A stretch of DNA of 54,327 bases from Candidatus Peregrinibacteria bacterium CG10_big_fil_rev_8_21_14_0_10_49_10 (GCA_002772545.1 PFDR01000065.1:1-54327); one strand, 5' to 3'. Counted from the first letter of the stretch, positions 7,252 through 15,684 are shown. Program-made: numbers and translations. The notes: generated by a model not told the origin, from the letters alone.

Positions 7252-8787
7252 ATGTCCTTCCATGTTCGCCACATAGAAGAAAAGTCCGACACGCCTCCCC
7301 GCTGGCGGAAGCTTGTTATAGGCGCTCTGGAGATTGGGAAGCCACTTATTGGCTGGTACGGCCTGTGGAAAGAACGCAAAGAAAAAGAGCAGCAGAAAAA
7401 GAAACGAGTGATGGTACTCAAACGGTTTCTGCTCATTCTCATTGCAGTTCTTCTGGGCCTTGTACTGTTTGCACAAACTGTAAGAAGCCTGACATCCATT
7501 CACCTGTTTAGCTTTGGAAACATTGCCTCGTTTGCCGGTTCGGAACTTTTACAGAATGAGAACGGTACCATCAACCTGCTCCTTACGGGACAAGGCAACG
7601 AAGAGCACGATGGCAAAGACCTCACAGATACCATCATGGTCGCCAGCATAGACCCCACCCAAACAAAAAGTATTGTGCTTCTCTCACTGCCGCGAGATGT
7701 ATACCTCCTGAGTACTGAGAAAATGGGTAAAGGAAAGATCAACAGCTTCTACAGAGACTACAAGGGCTATCTCCGGTATCAAAAGGGAATGGAGGAGCAG
7801 GAGGCTGCAGTGGAAGCACTCCGGGAAATAGGGAATGAAATAGGAAGAAAACTGGGAATGGAGATCAACTATACGGTCAAAGTAAATTTCACTGCCTTTA
7901 CAGAGGCAGTAGATGCATTGGGGGGTGTGGATATTGTTGTACCGGAAGACATAACGGATACCGAGTACCCGGACGAAAATTTTGGCTATGAAACCTTCAC
8001 GCTGGAGAAGGGACCACAACATTTGGATGGCGCTACTGCGCTCAGGTATGCAAGGTCACGGCACTCCAGTAGCGATTTTTCCCGCTCAGCCAGACAGCAG
8101 CAGCTCCTGGAAGCTATGGGAGAAAAAGCCAGAGGAAGCGGCAAGTTGAAAGATCCGGATTTCATCACTCAGATGATGCACACGCTTTCAGAAAATGTGG
8201 AAACAACCATGTCTGTAAGAGAATTGATTGGTTTGGCAGGTCTGCTGCGCAAGATGGATACGCACCGGGTTGTTTCCTTCCAACTCAATGACCGCAATGC
8301 ACTCTACGACAGTTTCATAGAACCCGGAGGTTTCCTGTACACCCCTCCCCGCTCGCTCTTTGAAAGTATGTCTGTTCTGCTCCCGGTTTCTCGTCCGGAA
8401 TTCCCCGTCACATGGAGGCAGCCACAGGCATTTGTGCACCTACTGCAATCGGCACGGGCCGTGTACCTTGCAAAGCCTACCATCCATATCCTGAATAATG
8501 GCGCGCCGAGCGGATCGGCAGGAAAATTAGCAACCGAGCTCATTCGATACGGTTTCTCTGTGGAAAAAGTTGCCAATGCCTCTCTCCCCAAAAAACAGGA
8601 ACAGTCTGTGCTCTTTGCAGGATCTCCTGAACGTGATGATCTTGCCCTCTTTTTCTCTACACTCCTTGGAATAGATAAGGACGAAAAACCGGTGGAGCTC
8701 CCACAGAACGAAGTGGCCGATATCACCCTTATCCTAGGAGAAGACTACGCGTACACTCCCCTGCAGAATCTCCTTCCCTCCTCTTAG
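7252..8787 (+). CDS. LytR-CpsA-Psr (LCP) family protein with LytR C-terminal domain
   Basis: LCP proteins transfer undecaprenyl-linked glycopolymers to the cell wall or to surface glycans. The 511-aa protein has a cytosolic N terminus, one TM (about 60-80, FLLILIAVLLGLVLF), the LCP catalytic domain (LTDTIMVASID, VLLSLPRDVYL, INSFYRDY, ALRYARSRHSSSDFSRSARQQ, the last carrying the conserved Arg residues) and a C-terminal LytR_C-like domain (about 400-510, IHILNNGAPSGSAGKLATEL). AGGAGG at 7223-7228 is rather far from ATG 7252, and TTG 7246 is an alternative start. It is 4 bp from the next gene and so co-transcribed with it. Confidence 0.92.
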   Translation: MSFHVRHIEEKSDTPPRWRKLVIGALEIGKPLIGWYGLWKERKEKEQQKKKRVMVLKRFLLILIAVLLGLVLFAQTVRSLTSIHLFSFGNIASFAGSELLQNENGTINLLLTGQGNEEHDGKDLTDTIMVASIDPTQTKSIVLLSLPRDVYLLSTEKMGKGKINSFYRDYKGYLRYQKGMEEQEAAVEALREIGNEIGRKLGMEINYTVKVNFTAFTEAVDALGGVDIVVPEDITDTEYPDENFGYETFTLEKGPQHLDGATALRYARSRHSSSDFSRSARQQQLLEAMGEKARGSGKLKDPDFITQMMHTLSENVETTMSVRELIGLAGLLRKMDTHRVVSFQLNDRNALYDSFIEPGGFLYTPPRSLFESMSVLLPVSRPEFPVTWRQPQAFVHLLQSARAVYLAKPTIHILNNGAPSGSAGKLATELIRYGFSVEKVANASLPKKQEQSVLFAGSPERDDLALFFSTLLGIDKDEKPVELPQNEVADITLILGEDYAYTPLQNLLPSS

Positions 8788-8791
8788 AAGG

Positions 8792-9709
8792 ATGAAACCA
8801 CGAGATGTGATTGCACAGGCATGGGTCATTACCAAAAAAGAGCGCATTCTGCGCAAGTGGGGTTTTGTGGGAGCACTGCTCAGAACCATGTTGAATGCAA
8901 AGCTCTTCCTCTTTCAGGCATGGCTCATTTACTCCTACTTCATTCTGCATAATCCCATTGGATTTTTTACAATTGAACGCACGCTTCTCACAAACCTTCC
9001 CACCTGGCTTGCCGTAAGTATCATTATGTTCTTCTTCTTGCTTCTCTTCATAGAGTGGCTCTTCCCGCACTTTGCCAAAGGCGCAATTATAGGACTGGGT
9101 GCAAAGGCCTACCGGAAGGAGGAAATAAAAGGAGGATTTATTTTGGGTCTGTACAACTTCTTCCCACTCTTTGCGCTGCATGAGATGCTGTTTATAAGTA
9201 CCTGGACGACAGCCATTACCCTCGGTTCGCTTGCTCTACGCTACGGAGCAGGTGCAGGCCCCATTGCCTGCGTGTTTATTATAGCGAGCTGGGCCGTCTC
9301 CAATATTGTGGAATTCTTCTGGGTATTTTCCGAAGAGGCGGTAGTGGTGAAAAAAACAGGCATCAAGGGGGGAATTCGCCAGAGCTTTAAACTTGTGATC
9401 AGTTACTTTGGACATGTGGTGTTTCTTGTGCTCCTTCTCTTTGTTATCGCCCTGCGGATTGTGGTGAACCTGTTCATGGTCATTTTAGTGCCCGCCGTTG
9501 TGCTGGGCCTGGGATTCGTTCTTGCTACCTTCCTACCCCCCGCAGTCAGCTACAGCATTACCACTCTTGCCGGACTGGTACTCATTGCATTTGCCAGCTA
9601 CTTCTTTGCCTACATAGAAGTGTTTCGGCAAACCGTGTGGACCATTACCTACATAGAACTCAGTGCGCTTAAAGAACTCGATGTGATTGAGGATGGAGAA
9701 GAGAAGTAA
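8792..9709 (+). CDS. Polytopic membrane protein of unknown function
   Basis: 305-aa integral membrane protein with about six hydrophobic segments, a conserved-looking amphipathic region GIKGGIRQSFKLVISYFGHV that recalls membrane-domain DUF proteins of Patescibacteria, and an acidic C terminus. It begins 4 bp after the LCP gene, so both are probably co-translated, suggesting an envelope-related role. No catalytic motif is visible and I do not assign a function. Confidence 0.8.
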   Translation: MKPRDVIAQAWVITKKERILRKWGFVGALLRTMLNAKLFLFQAWLIYSYFILHNPIGFFTIERTLLTNLPTWLAVSIIMFFFLLLFIEWLFPHFAKGAIIGLGAKAYRKEEIKGGFILGLYNFFPLFALHEMLFISTWTTAITLGSLALRYGAGAGPIACVFIIASWAVSNIVEFFWVFSEEAVVVKKTGIKGGIRQSFKLVISYFGHVVFLVLLLFVIALRIVVNLFMVILVPAVVLGLGFVLATFLPPAVSYSITTLAGLVLIAFASYFFAYIEVFRQTVWTITYIELSALKELDVIEDGEEK

Positions 9710-9757
9710 TACGTTTCAGCTCATGCTGCCAAATATCCGAAGTGGTATGTAACAGTC

Positions 9758-9802
9758 TTGACCGTGCACAATCGTACACCTACTATGGTGGACGATTGTC
9801 CC
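9758..9802 (+). promoter_or_regulatory. lexA promoter with overlapping palindromic operator
   Basis: TTGACC (9758-9763), 17-bp spacer, TACTAT (9781-9786). A candidate LexA box TGGAC-GATT-GTCCC (9789-9802) covers the start point, and the same palindrome precedes rmuC. A second, larger imperfect palindrome (9768-9799) with arms ACAATCGT/ACGATTGT and inner CACC/GGTG spans the -10. Autorepression by LexA is the natural reading (inference). Confidence 0.75.
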
Positions 9803-9814
9803 CCTTGCATACCT

Positions 9815-10423
9815 ATGTCTCCCCTCACTCCTCATCAGCGCACAGTACTTACCTACATTGGTGAATTCCAACGGAAGCGCGGGTACTCACCATCACTTTC
9901 AGATCTCGCTATTGCCTTTGGCGTGCGCAGTAAAAACGCCATCGCCAAAGTGATTACAGTACTGGTCCGCGAGGGGCACATAGAAAAAGACCCCAAGGGG
10001 CGTATTAAAATTCTGGAAAGAGCAGAAGCACTGGATGCTCCCCAGCCTATGGTGCTGCCTCTCTTCGGTCCCATTTCTGCGGGCTTTGCTGCCCCTGTAG
10101 AAGAGCAGGCAGAAGAACTTGTAAAATTGGATGATTACCTTATACGTGATCAGGCAGCAACATTTTTACTGCGGGTAAGAGGTGACAGTATGATAGACGC
10201 CGGCATCTTCGAAGGAGATCTGGTGATTGCAGAACGTGGAAAGGAGCCCAAAGCCAATGAAGTGGTTGTGGGAGTTCTGGACGGAGAATTTACTCTCAAA
10301 CGCCTAAAGAAAGAGAAGGGAAAGTACTACCTGCAGGCCGAAAATCCTGAGTACCCGGATATGTATGCACTGGAAGAGCTGAAAGTAGCGGGAGTAGTGC
10401 GGGGAGTCATTCGGAAATACTAG
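9815..10423 (+). CDS. lexA: LexA repressor
   Basis: SOS repressor that self-cleaves when stimulated by RecA filaments. 202 aa: winged-helix DNA-binding domain (LTPHQRTVLTYI ... YSPSLSDLAIAFG), a linker with the Ala-Gly cleavage site in ISAGFAAP, and the S24 peptidase domain with catalytic Ser in GDSMIDAGI and Lys in FTLKRL. ATG 9815 matches the conserved MSPLTPHQ start; an upstream TTG at 9758 is the -35 box and is rejected. It is followed by a four-helix-bundle gene and a Y-family polymerase on the same strand. Confidence 0.95.
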   Translation: MSPLTPHQRTVLTYIGEFQRKRGYSPSLSDLAIAFGVRSKNAIAKVITVLVREGHIEKDPKGRIKILERAEALDAPQPMVLPLFGPISAGFAAPVEEQAEELVKLDDYLIRDQAATFLLRVRGDSMIDAGIFEGDLVIAERGKEPKANEVVVGVLDGEFTLKRLKKEKGKYYLQAENPEYPDMYALEELKVAGVVRGVIRKY

Positions 10424-10427
10424 CTTC

Positions 10428-10893
10428 GAATTAAGAATTAAGAATTATGAATGAAGATTAGCATGGCACAAGTAGTACAAAATAAAACGGCTCCGCACAA
10501 GAAGATACAATCTTTCACAGATCTAGATGCTTGGAAAGCAGGGCATAATCTTGTCATTACCGTTTATGAAATTGCAAAAAAATTCCCAAAATGCGAAGAA
10601 TTTGAACTAGCAAAGCAGCTAAAAAGAGCAGTGACATCTATTACTTCAAATATTGCGGAGGGATTCAGTAGGCAGTCGTATAAGGAAAAAATGTATTTTT
10701 ATAGGATAGCGCTCGGTTCACTTACAGAGGTGCAAAATCAATTACTGATTGGTAGGGATGTACAACTGATTACTCAAGATATTTTTTATAGAGCGACTAA
10801 TCAGGCTGTTACTGCAAGTAAAATCATCAACGGACTCATCAAATCAACAGGGATGAGAAGAATGCAAGTTCCTAATTCTTAATTCCTAATTCC
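10428..10893. mobile_element. Heptamer-flanked four-helix-bundle element, copy 1
   Basis: Left arm 10428-10454: GAATTAA GAATTAA GAATTAT GAATGAA (7-bp words). Right arm 10873-10893: TAATTCT TAATTCC TAATTCC. The arms are inverted repeats of the word RGAATTA and enclose one S23-family gene whose stop codon is inside the right arm. It sits between lexA and a translesion polymerase. Mobility is inferred from the shared architecture with copies 2 and 3. Confidence 0.65.
10451..10882 (+). CDS. Four-helix-bundle protein (S23/IVP family), copy 1
   Basis: 143-aa member of the four-helix-bundle family first known from ORFs in 23S rRNA intervening sequences and structurally related to Avd. Family marks: FTDLDAWKAGHNLVITVYEI at the start of helix 1, then AVTSITSNIAEGFSRQS, and ALGSLTEVQNQL. 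Biochemical function is unknown; related Avd binds nucleic acid. ATG 10451 or 10463 could be the start, both next to the left heptamer arm. The stop TAA belongs to the right arm. AT-rich codon use differs from the neighbouring GC-richer lexA and polymerase genes, consistent with an insertion. Confidence 0.88.
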   Translation: MKISMAQVVQNKTAPHKKIQSFTDLDAWKAGHNLVITVYEIAKKFPKCEEFELAKQLKRAVTSITSNIAEGFSRQSYKEKMYFYRIALGSLTEVQNQLLIGRDVQLITQDIFYRATNQAVTASKIINGLIKSTGMRRMQVPNS

Positions 10894-10900
10894 CTGCCTC

Positions 10901-12091
10901 GTGATAACGCATATTGATGCTGACGCTTTCTTCGCCTCCGTACTCCAGCGGAAGTACCCCAAACTCCGCGGAAAACCCCTTTTGGCACTGGGAATGGGCG
11001 GTGGGTGTGTTATTGCAGCCAGTTACGAAGCGAAAGCGATGGGCGTACGTACGGGCATGCGCCTGGTGGAAGCCCGCAAGCTCTGTAAGGGTGCGATAGA
11101 AATGCCCTCGGATTTTGAGGAAACGGCCGTCGCTTCGCATCAGATTGCTTCCATTCTCGGAGAACAATGTCCGGTACTGGAAAAAATGTCGGTGGATGAA
11201 TGGTTTGCGGATCTCAAATTATTGCAGGGAGGACTCCCAAAGAACCCGGGGCTGTGGGCACAGAGAATGCAGGAAGATATTGTTCTGCGTGTCGGCATTT
11301 CTGTCTCTGTCGGCATAGCACAGAGCAAATTGCTCGCTAAAATGGCCAGCGAGTACCGCAAGCCTGCAGGAGTAACAGTGGTAGAACAGAAGGACATCGA
11401 AGCATTCTTACGGGATCGTCCTGCAGCAGCTATTCCGGGCATTGGAAAAAGACGTTCTCTGCATGCCGAAGCCAATCGCTGGGAAACAGCATGGGATATT
11501 GCCACCGCAGACACTGAGATCATCAACCGGCTCTTCGGCAAACCCGGAAGGGAGATGCAGCTTGAGCTCCTTGGACACCGCCTCTATGAGGTAGAGACTT
11601 CTTGCACACCTCCCAAATCTATTTCACGGTGCCGGAGCTTTCGTGCCGACGAAAACCGGGGTGCCATCTTCTCCTCTCTGCTTGACCATGTGAGTTACAC
11701 CATCCTCAAAATGCGCCGCCATGGGCTCGTGTGCCGGGAAATAACAGTATGGCTGCGCAACGGTGAATATCGGCACAATGGCAGAAATGCCAGGCTCCCC
11801 CAGCCTATGGATACCGAAGAACAGATTTTGCCGTATGTGCGCCAGTGCTTCGGCCGTTTGTACGCCGAAACGCCCCGCTGTACGCAGACAGGACTTGCTC
11901 TCTGTGGGTTGCAGTCAAAGGGCGTACTGCAATACTCCCTTTTTGAAGACGTAAAACGCACGGGTTCCAGTGAACAGATTCAGGAAAAACTGGATGAACT
12001 CCACACACGTTTCGGAAGAATGTCGGTGACACGGGGGTCAGCCATACCGGCTAAAAAAGAGAGCAGGCCGCACCTCAATATTTTGCATTAA
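10901..12091 (+). CDS. dinB: Y-family translesion DNA polymerase (DinB/UmuC type)
   Basis: Error-prone polymerase that bypasses damaged bases. 396 aa starting at GTG 10901. Catalytic carboxylates are present in HIDADAFFASVL (family HIDMDAFFAS) and SVDEWFADL; the finger motif is ASYEAKAMGVRTGM, the helix-hairpin-helix region AAAIPGIGKRR, and a little-finger domain follows. The EWFADL variant departs from the usual EAYLDL. The position behind lexA suggests an SOS operon, now interrupted by the four-helix-bundle element. No good RBS is visible. Its 3' end overlaps the convergent valS by 4 bp. Confidence 0.88.
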   Translation: MITHIDADAFFASVLQRKYPKLRGKPLLALGMGGGCVIAASYEAKAMGVRTGMRLVEARKLCKGAIEMPSDFEETAVASHQIASILGEQCPVLEKMSVDEWFADLKLLQGGLPKNPGLWAQRMQEDIVLRVGISVSVGIAQSKLLAKMASEYRKPAGVTVVEQKDIEAFLRDRPAAAIPGIGKRRSLHAEANRWETAWDIATADTEIINRLFGKPGREMQLELLGHRLYEVETSCTPPKSISRCRSFRADENRGAIFSSLLDHVSYTILKMRRHGLVCREITVWLRNGEYRHNGRNARLPQPMDTEEQILPYVRQCFGRLYAETPRCTQTGLALCGLQSKGVLQYSLFEDVKRTGSSEQIQEKLDELHTRFGRMSVTRGSAIPAKKESRPHLNILH

Positions 12092-14823
12092 GCCAAGCTC
12101 TGCAGGCGCTCTTGTATCTTTGCAAGCTTCTCCTGCGTACTCGTTAACTTCTCCTGCTCTCCCTGCACCACTTCCGCAGGTGCGGAAGAAAGGAATGTCT
12201 TGTTGTTGAGTTTTGCCTGTATTCCGGTAAGGAACTGCGAAAGACTTGCCTGCTCTTTTATTAATTTTGCCCGTACCTTCTCTTTGTCTACGAGTCCCTC
12301 CAGAGGCATATGCACTTCTGTTCCCTGTAGAAAAGTACTGGCTGCATTTTCATGCTGCTGTGGGTTGCCATCTATAGTCAGGTTTTCCAGACGCGCCAGA
12401 CGAATAATATGCTCACGTTCGTTCTCCAGAAGAGAACCGTGTTTGGAGTGAATAACAACATTCACTTTCTTTGCCGGCTCCAGGTCCTGCTCGGCACGCA
12501 TGACACGGATGGAGGAGATAACATCTATAACCACCTGTAGCTGATTAAAAGCCTCCTGATCGTGGAGCTTCGCATCTACCTCGGGCCAGGGCATCGTAAG
12601 AAGCATAGGAGCCTCCTGAGGCTTGCAATGCTCCCACAGGGCTTCTGTAACGAACGGACAGTAGGGATGAAGAAGTAGCAGAAGTGTACGCAGTGCATGA
12701 ACCAGTACGGCAGGATTTGCATCGCCCTTGGAAAGTTCTAAGTACCAGTCGCAGAAGTAGTCCCAGGTAAAGCTGTAGAGCCGCTCCCCCACATCACTCA
12801 GACGGTATGCTTCCATTCCTTCAGTGACATCCCGAATGAGATCCTGCAGAGCAGAAAGAAGCGCCCGATCCGCCAGCGAGCTGTCAGCTGATAGCTGATA
12901 ACTGATAGCAATTGTATGCAGATCTACCTTTGCCTCCTCACACTGCATGAATACAAACCGACTCGCATTCCAAAGTTTATTGATGAAGTTTCGGTACCCC
13001 GCAATCTTTTCATCATACAAACGTGAATCGTTTCCGGGACTCTGGCCGAGGATCATGGAAAGGCGCAATGCATCGGCGCCGTACTTGGGGATAATCTCGA
13101 GAGGATCTATACAGGTTTCGGGGTCGGACTTGCTCATCTTCTTCCCTTCCCGTGTGCGGATGAGACCATGGAGGTAGACGGTTTCAAAGGGTATGTTCCC
13201 CGTAGCGTAGGTTGTCATAAGGATCATACGAGCCACCCAGAAGAAGAGAATATCGTAGCCTGTTTCCATGACCTGCGTAGGATGGAACCGTTGGTAGTCG
13301 GGACTCTTTTCGAGGATGTCTTTGAGTGAAAGAGAGTAGTCTTCGGTCAGGCTTTTATCCACCAATGTGCTCCACGTCCAGAGAGCGGAAGAAAACCAGG
13401 TATCCAATGTATCGGAATCCTGCTCTACGAACTCTCCGCAATGTGGACATGTGGGAAGCAGCTGTACGGAGACGTACTGACCGCTTTCTGGACTACTGCT
13501 ATCACCACATTTCGTACAGTAAAAGACCGGCACCCTGTGCCCCCACCAGATCTGCCGGGAAATGCACCAGTCACGCAGGTTATCTATCCAATGGAAGTAG
13601 ATCTTGTTGAACTTCTCCGGAATAATTTTGATGTCCCCGGTATTCACAACAGTTTGCATCACCTCCTTTAAGCTCATTTTTTTCGGAGAAAGAACACCGA
13701 ACCGTTTGCCGCCCCACGGCACAACCTTCTTATTCACATCTATAAACCACTGCAAACGCACCTGCGGTTCTATCTTCCCTTTCCCACGGGAGTTGATGGC
13801 TACAGCATGTTCGTAGTTATCCTCTACACGCACGACAAGTCCTTTCTTCTCCAGTTTCTCCAGTACTTTCGGTCGTGCCTCCTCTATGGGTAAACCGGCA
13901 AACTCCTCTCCGGCAACCGAGAGCAGCTTCCCTTCAAAATCAATAATCTGACCGTAGTCGAGCTTGTGCCGCTGGGCAATTTCAAAGTCAGTATGGTCGT
14001 GCCACGGTGTAATGGTCATACAACCGGAACCGAAAGCAGGGTCTACCGCCGCATCTTTTATGACGGTAGCCGTGATGGGACCATTGATCCACTCGCACTC
14101 AAACGTATCACCGTGCTTGTACTCCCTGTAACGTTCGTCGTCCGGATGCATAACAACGTACTTGTCACCAAACTTGGTTTCCGGACGCACCGTACCTATC
14201 TGAAACGGCCCGTACTGAAACCAGTAGAAAGGATCTTTTCGGTTCACATGCTCCACTTCGTCATCCGAAACATTCGTTTGTAAATTTGGATCCCAGTTTA
14301 CGATGCGGTTACCGCGATAAATGAGACCGTCGTTGTACATCTGTACAAATACTTCATTCACACAGCGATTCAATGTGGGATCCATAGTATAGGCCTCACG
14401 GGACCAGTCGCAGGAGCTGCCCATTTTACGCACCTGCGAGCGGATGGTATCGCGACTGGTCTCTACAAATGCTGCAATCCGTTTGAGGAGCTCCTCTCGC
14501 CCCAGTTCTTCACGGGGATGCGCCATGCCCTCTTTTTGGAGTCGTGCTATGACCACATTCTCTGTGGCAATGGCAGCATGATCTGTACCGGGAACCCATA
14601 GGGCCTCCTTCCCTTTCATGCGCTCATAGCGAATAAAGATGTCCTCCAGTGCCAACATGACCGCATGACCAAGGTGCAGTTGCCCCGTCGCATTCGGCGG
14701 AGGCATGCTGATGGTAAATGTCTCCTTATCGCTCTCTGTACTGGGTGTAAAGGCGCCACTTTCCTCCCACATAGAATAGATGCGGTCTTCGGTACCCTGT
14801 GGATCATACGCTTTGGGCAACAT
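12088..14823 (-). CDS. valS: Valyl-tRNA synthetase
   Basis: Class I synthetase charging tRNA-Val, with CP1 editing. 911 aa from ATG 14823, whose N terminus MLPKAYDPQGTEDRI is typical. HIGH motif HLGH in PPPNATGQLHLGHAVM, editing domain with GSGCMTITPWHDHTDFEIA, KMSKS in GKKMSKSDPETCIDP, anticodon-binding domain and a C-terminal coiled coil. A heptamer array (12875-12902) is translated as part of an insertion (about AISYQLSADSS) in a variable stretch before SLADRALL. The ATG overlaps the stop of an upstream small ORF (TAATG) that duplicates the first 15 codons. Confidence 0.96.
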   Translation of the reverse strand: MLPKAYDPQGTEDRIYSMWEESGAFTPSTESDKETFTISMPPPNATGQLHLGHAVMLALEDIFIRYERMKGKEALWVPGTDHAAIATENVVIARLQKEGMAHPREELGREELLKRIAAFVETSRDTIRSQVRKMGSSCDWSREAYTMDPTLNRCVNEVFVQMYNDGLIYRGNRIVNWDPNLQTNVSDDEVEHVNRKDPFYWFQYGPFQIGTVRPETKFGDKYVVMHPDDERYREYKHGDTFECEWINGPITATVIKDAAVDPAFGSGCMTITPWHDHTDFEIAQRHKLDYGQIIDFEGKLLSVAGEEFAGLPIEEARPKVLEKLEKKGLVVRVEDNYEHAVAINSRGKGKIEPQVRLQWFIDVNKKVVPWGGKRFGVLSPKKMSLKEVMQTVVNTGDIKIIPEKFNKIYFHWIDNLRDWCISRQIWWGHRVPVFYCTKCGDSSSPESGQYVSVQLLPTCPHCGEFVEQDSDTLDTWFSSALWTWSTLVDKSLTEDYSLSLKDILEKSPDYQRFHPTQVMETGYDILFFWVARMILMTTYATGNIPFETVYLHGLIRTREGKKMSKSDPETCIDPLEIIPKYGADALRLSMILGQSPGNDSRLYDEKIAGYRNFINKLWNASRFVFMQCEEAKVDLHTIAISYQLSADSSLADRALLSALQDLIRDVTEGMEAYRLSDVGERLYSFTWDYFCDWYLELSKGDANPAVLVHALRTLLLLLHPYCPFVTEALWEHCKPQEAPMLLTMPWPEVDAKLHDQEAFNQLQVVIDVISSIRVMRAEQDLEPAKKVNVVIHSKHGSLLENEREHIIRLARLENLTIDGNPQQHENAASTFLQGTEVHMPLEGLVDKEKVRAKLIKEQASLSQFLTGIQAKLNNKTFLSSAPAEVVQGEQEKLTSTQEKLAKIQERLQSLA
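12875..12902. repeat. Heptamer array inside the valS coding sequence
   Basis: GCTGTCA GCTGATA GCTGATA ACTGATA: four 7-bp words in a row, read on the minus strand as part of the valS ORF. The words resemble the AGCTGAT/AGTGGTC array after pcrA. The net change keeps the reading frame, and the segment lies between the catalytic core and anticodon-binding helices, where family members vary in length. Confidence 0.7.
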
Positions 14824-14987
14824 TAGAAGTGGAGAAACAGTACAAAGTCGCGAAGCGGAAGCTTGCTTTCGCTGGAGCGACACCTCTTAAGGGAAAGGGG
14901 TGTCCGTGAGGGGAAAACCGCAGGTTTGCCCCTCACGATAGAAATGCGGTCTTCGGTTCCCTGTGGATCGTAAGCTTTTGGGAGCAT
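14823..14987 (-). other. Small ORF duplicating the valS 5' end (leader ORF or gene fragment)
   Basis: 54 codons, ATG 14987 to TAA overlapping the valS ATG (TAATG). Its first 15 residues, MLPKAYDPQGTEDRI, are identical to the start of ValS, yet six of the 15 codons differ, all synonymously (TTG/CTC, CCC/CCA, GCG/GCT, TAT/TAC, GGT/GGA, ATC/ATT). Similarity then stops where a palindrome begins. It may be the remnant of a second, diverged valS allele left by recombination, or a coupled leader peptide. No homologue is recognised for the remaining 39 residues. Confidence 0.65.
14905..14937. repeat. Palindrome within the valS leader ORF
   Basis: CGTGAGGGG-A-AAAC / GTTT-G-CCCCTCACG: a 13-pair stem with one mismatch and a 5-nt loop, located where the duplicated valS coding sequence ends. 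No T-run follows on either strand, so it is not a standard terminator. It could be a palindromic insertion or an RNA control element for valS. Confidence 0.65.
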
Positions 14988-15096
14988 GGAAAAGCAATGA
15001 GCTATGCGTTACAAGCAGCATAATGCTACCAGCAAAGAGCAGAAAGCTAAATCCAATGAATACATAGGCATCCCGCAAAGAAATTCAGAAAAACAA

Positions 15097-15125
15097 TTGA
15101 GTCGGCTTGTGCTCAGGATTACAGT
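15097..15125 (+). promoter_or_regulatory. Promoter of the 168-aa hypothetical
   Basis: TTGAGT (15097-15102), 17-bp spacer, TACAGT (15120-15125), 11 nt before ATG 15137. The region 14824-15136 otherwise holds only the valS leader ORF and palindrome. Confidence 0.6.
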
Positions 15126-15136
15126 TATCCGCTAAC

Positions 15137-15643
15137 ATGACACTTTTTGCAAATACCCTTCAGGCCGCTCTGCGAAAGCGAAAATCCATCGCCATACCTC
15201 ACCTTGTGCAACTAAAAAGGGATATTTGCATACGCCACCTGCGTACCGACGGAATTCTACAGACTGTAGGCGCTCTTCCTCTGGCAGTGGGGGCTGGTGT
15301 AACAAAACTGGGAAACGCAGTTGTGGGAGATGTTGCTGTATTCTTCGGAGCACATGTAGAACCTATTCCCCTTCCCGAAGGATACTTTCCCTACACACGT
15401 AGGAACGTTGCTTCAATTTCAGAAAATATATCCAAATTAGTGCACAACATTCTGCATCTACACCTGCTACAGGCACTGGCGAACGCTGCAAAGAGCAGCG
15501 CCGACATCTTCGACCTGTTTGGGGATACTCTCCTGGATGCAGGAACAACCGTCTTCTGCCATACGTACTCCACCCGCAGAATACAGGAGCCACTTTTCAG
15601 TGATCCTTCCGAAGTTCTGCCACAATTTGGGCTCCCTGCCTGA
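15137..15643 (+). CDS. Hypothetical protein
   Basis: 168 aa. No recognised domain. The central part (about 45-80) is moderately hydrophobic and Gly/Val-rich (VGALPLAVGAGVTKLGNAVV), a pattern seen in amphipathic or membrane-associated segments; the rest is mixed with several His and Leu. ATG 15137 is chosen because the promoter lies just upstream; the longer ORF from TTG 15107 is inside that promoter. The next gene on the same strand has a similar small, Gly/Ala-rich character, so they may form a functional pair (weak inference). Confidence 0.6.
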   Translation: MTLFANTLQAALRKRKSIAIPHLVQLKRDICIRHLRTDGILQTVGALPLAVGAGVTKLGNAVVGDVAVFFGAHVEPIPLPEGYFPYTRRNVASISENISKLVHNILHLHLLQALANAAKSSADIFDLFGDTLLDAGTTVFCHTYSTRRIQEPLFSDPSEVLPQFGLPA

Positions 15644-15684
15644 CGTTTGGAAAGCACAGAAAAGTGTTTTTCTTTGTTGATATA

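Noticed and set aside
10451-10882. Avd-type accessory gene of a diversity-generating retroelement
   Set aside because: The protein shares the fold, but no reverse transcriptase, template repeat or variable repeat is present near any of the three copies.
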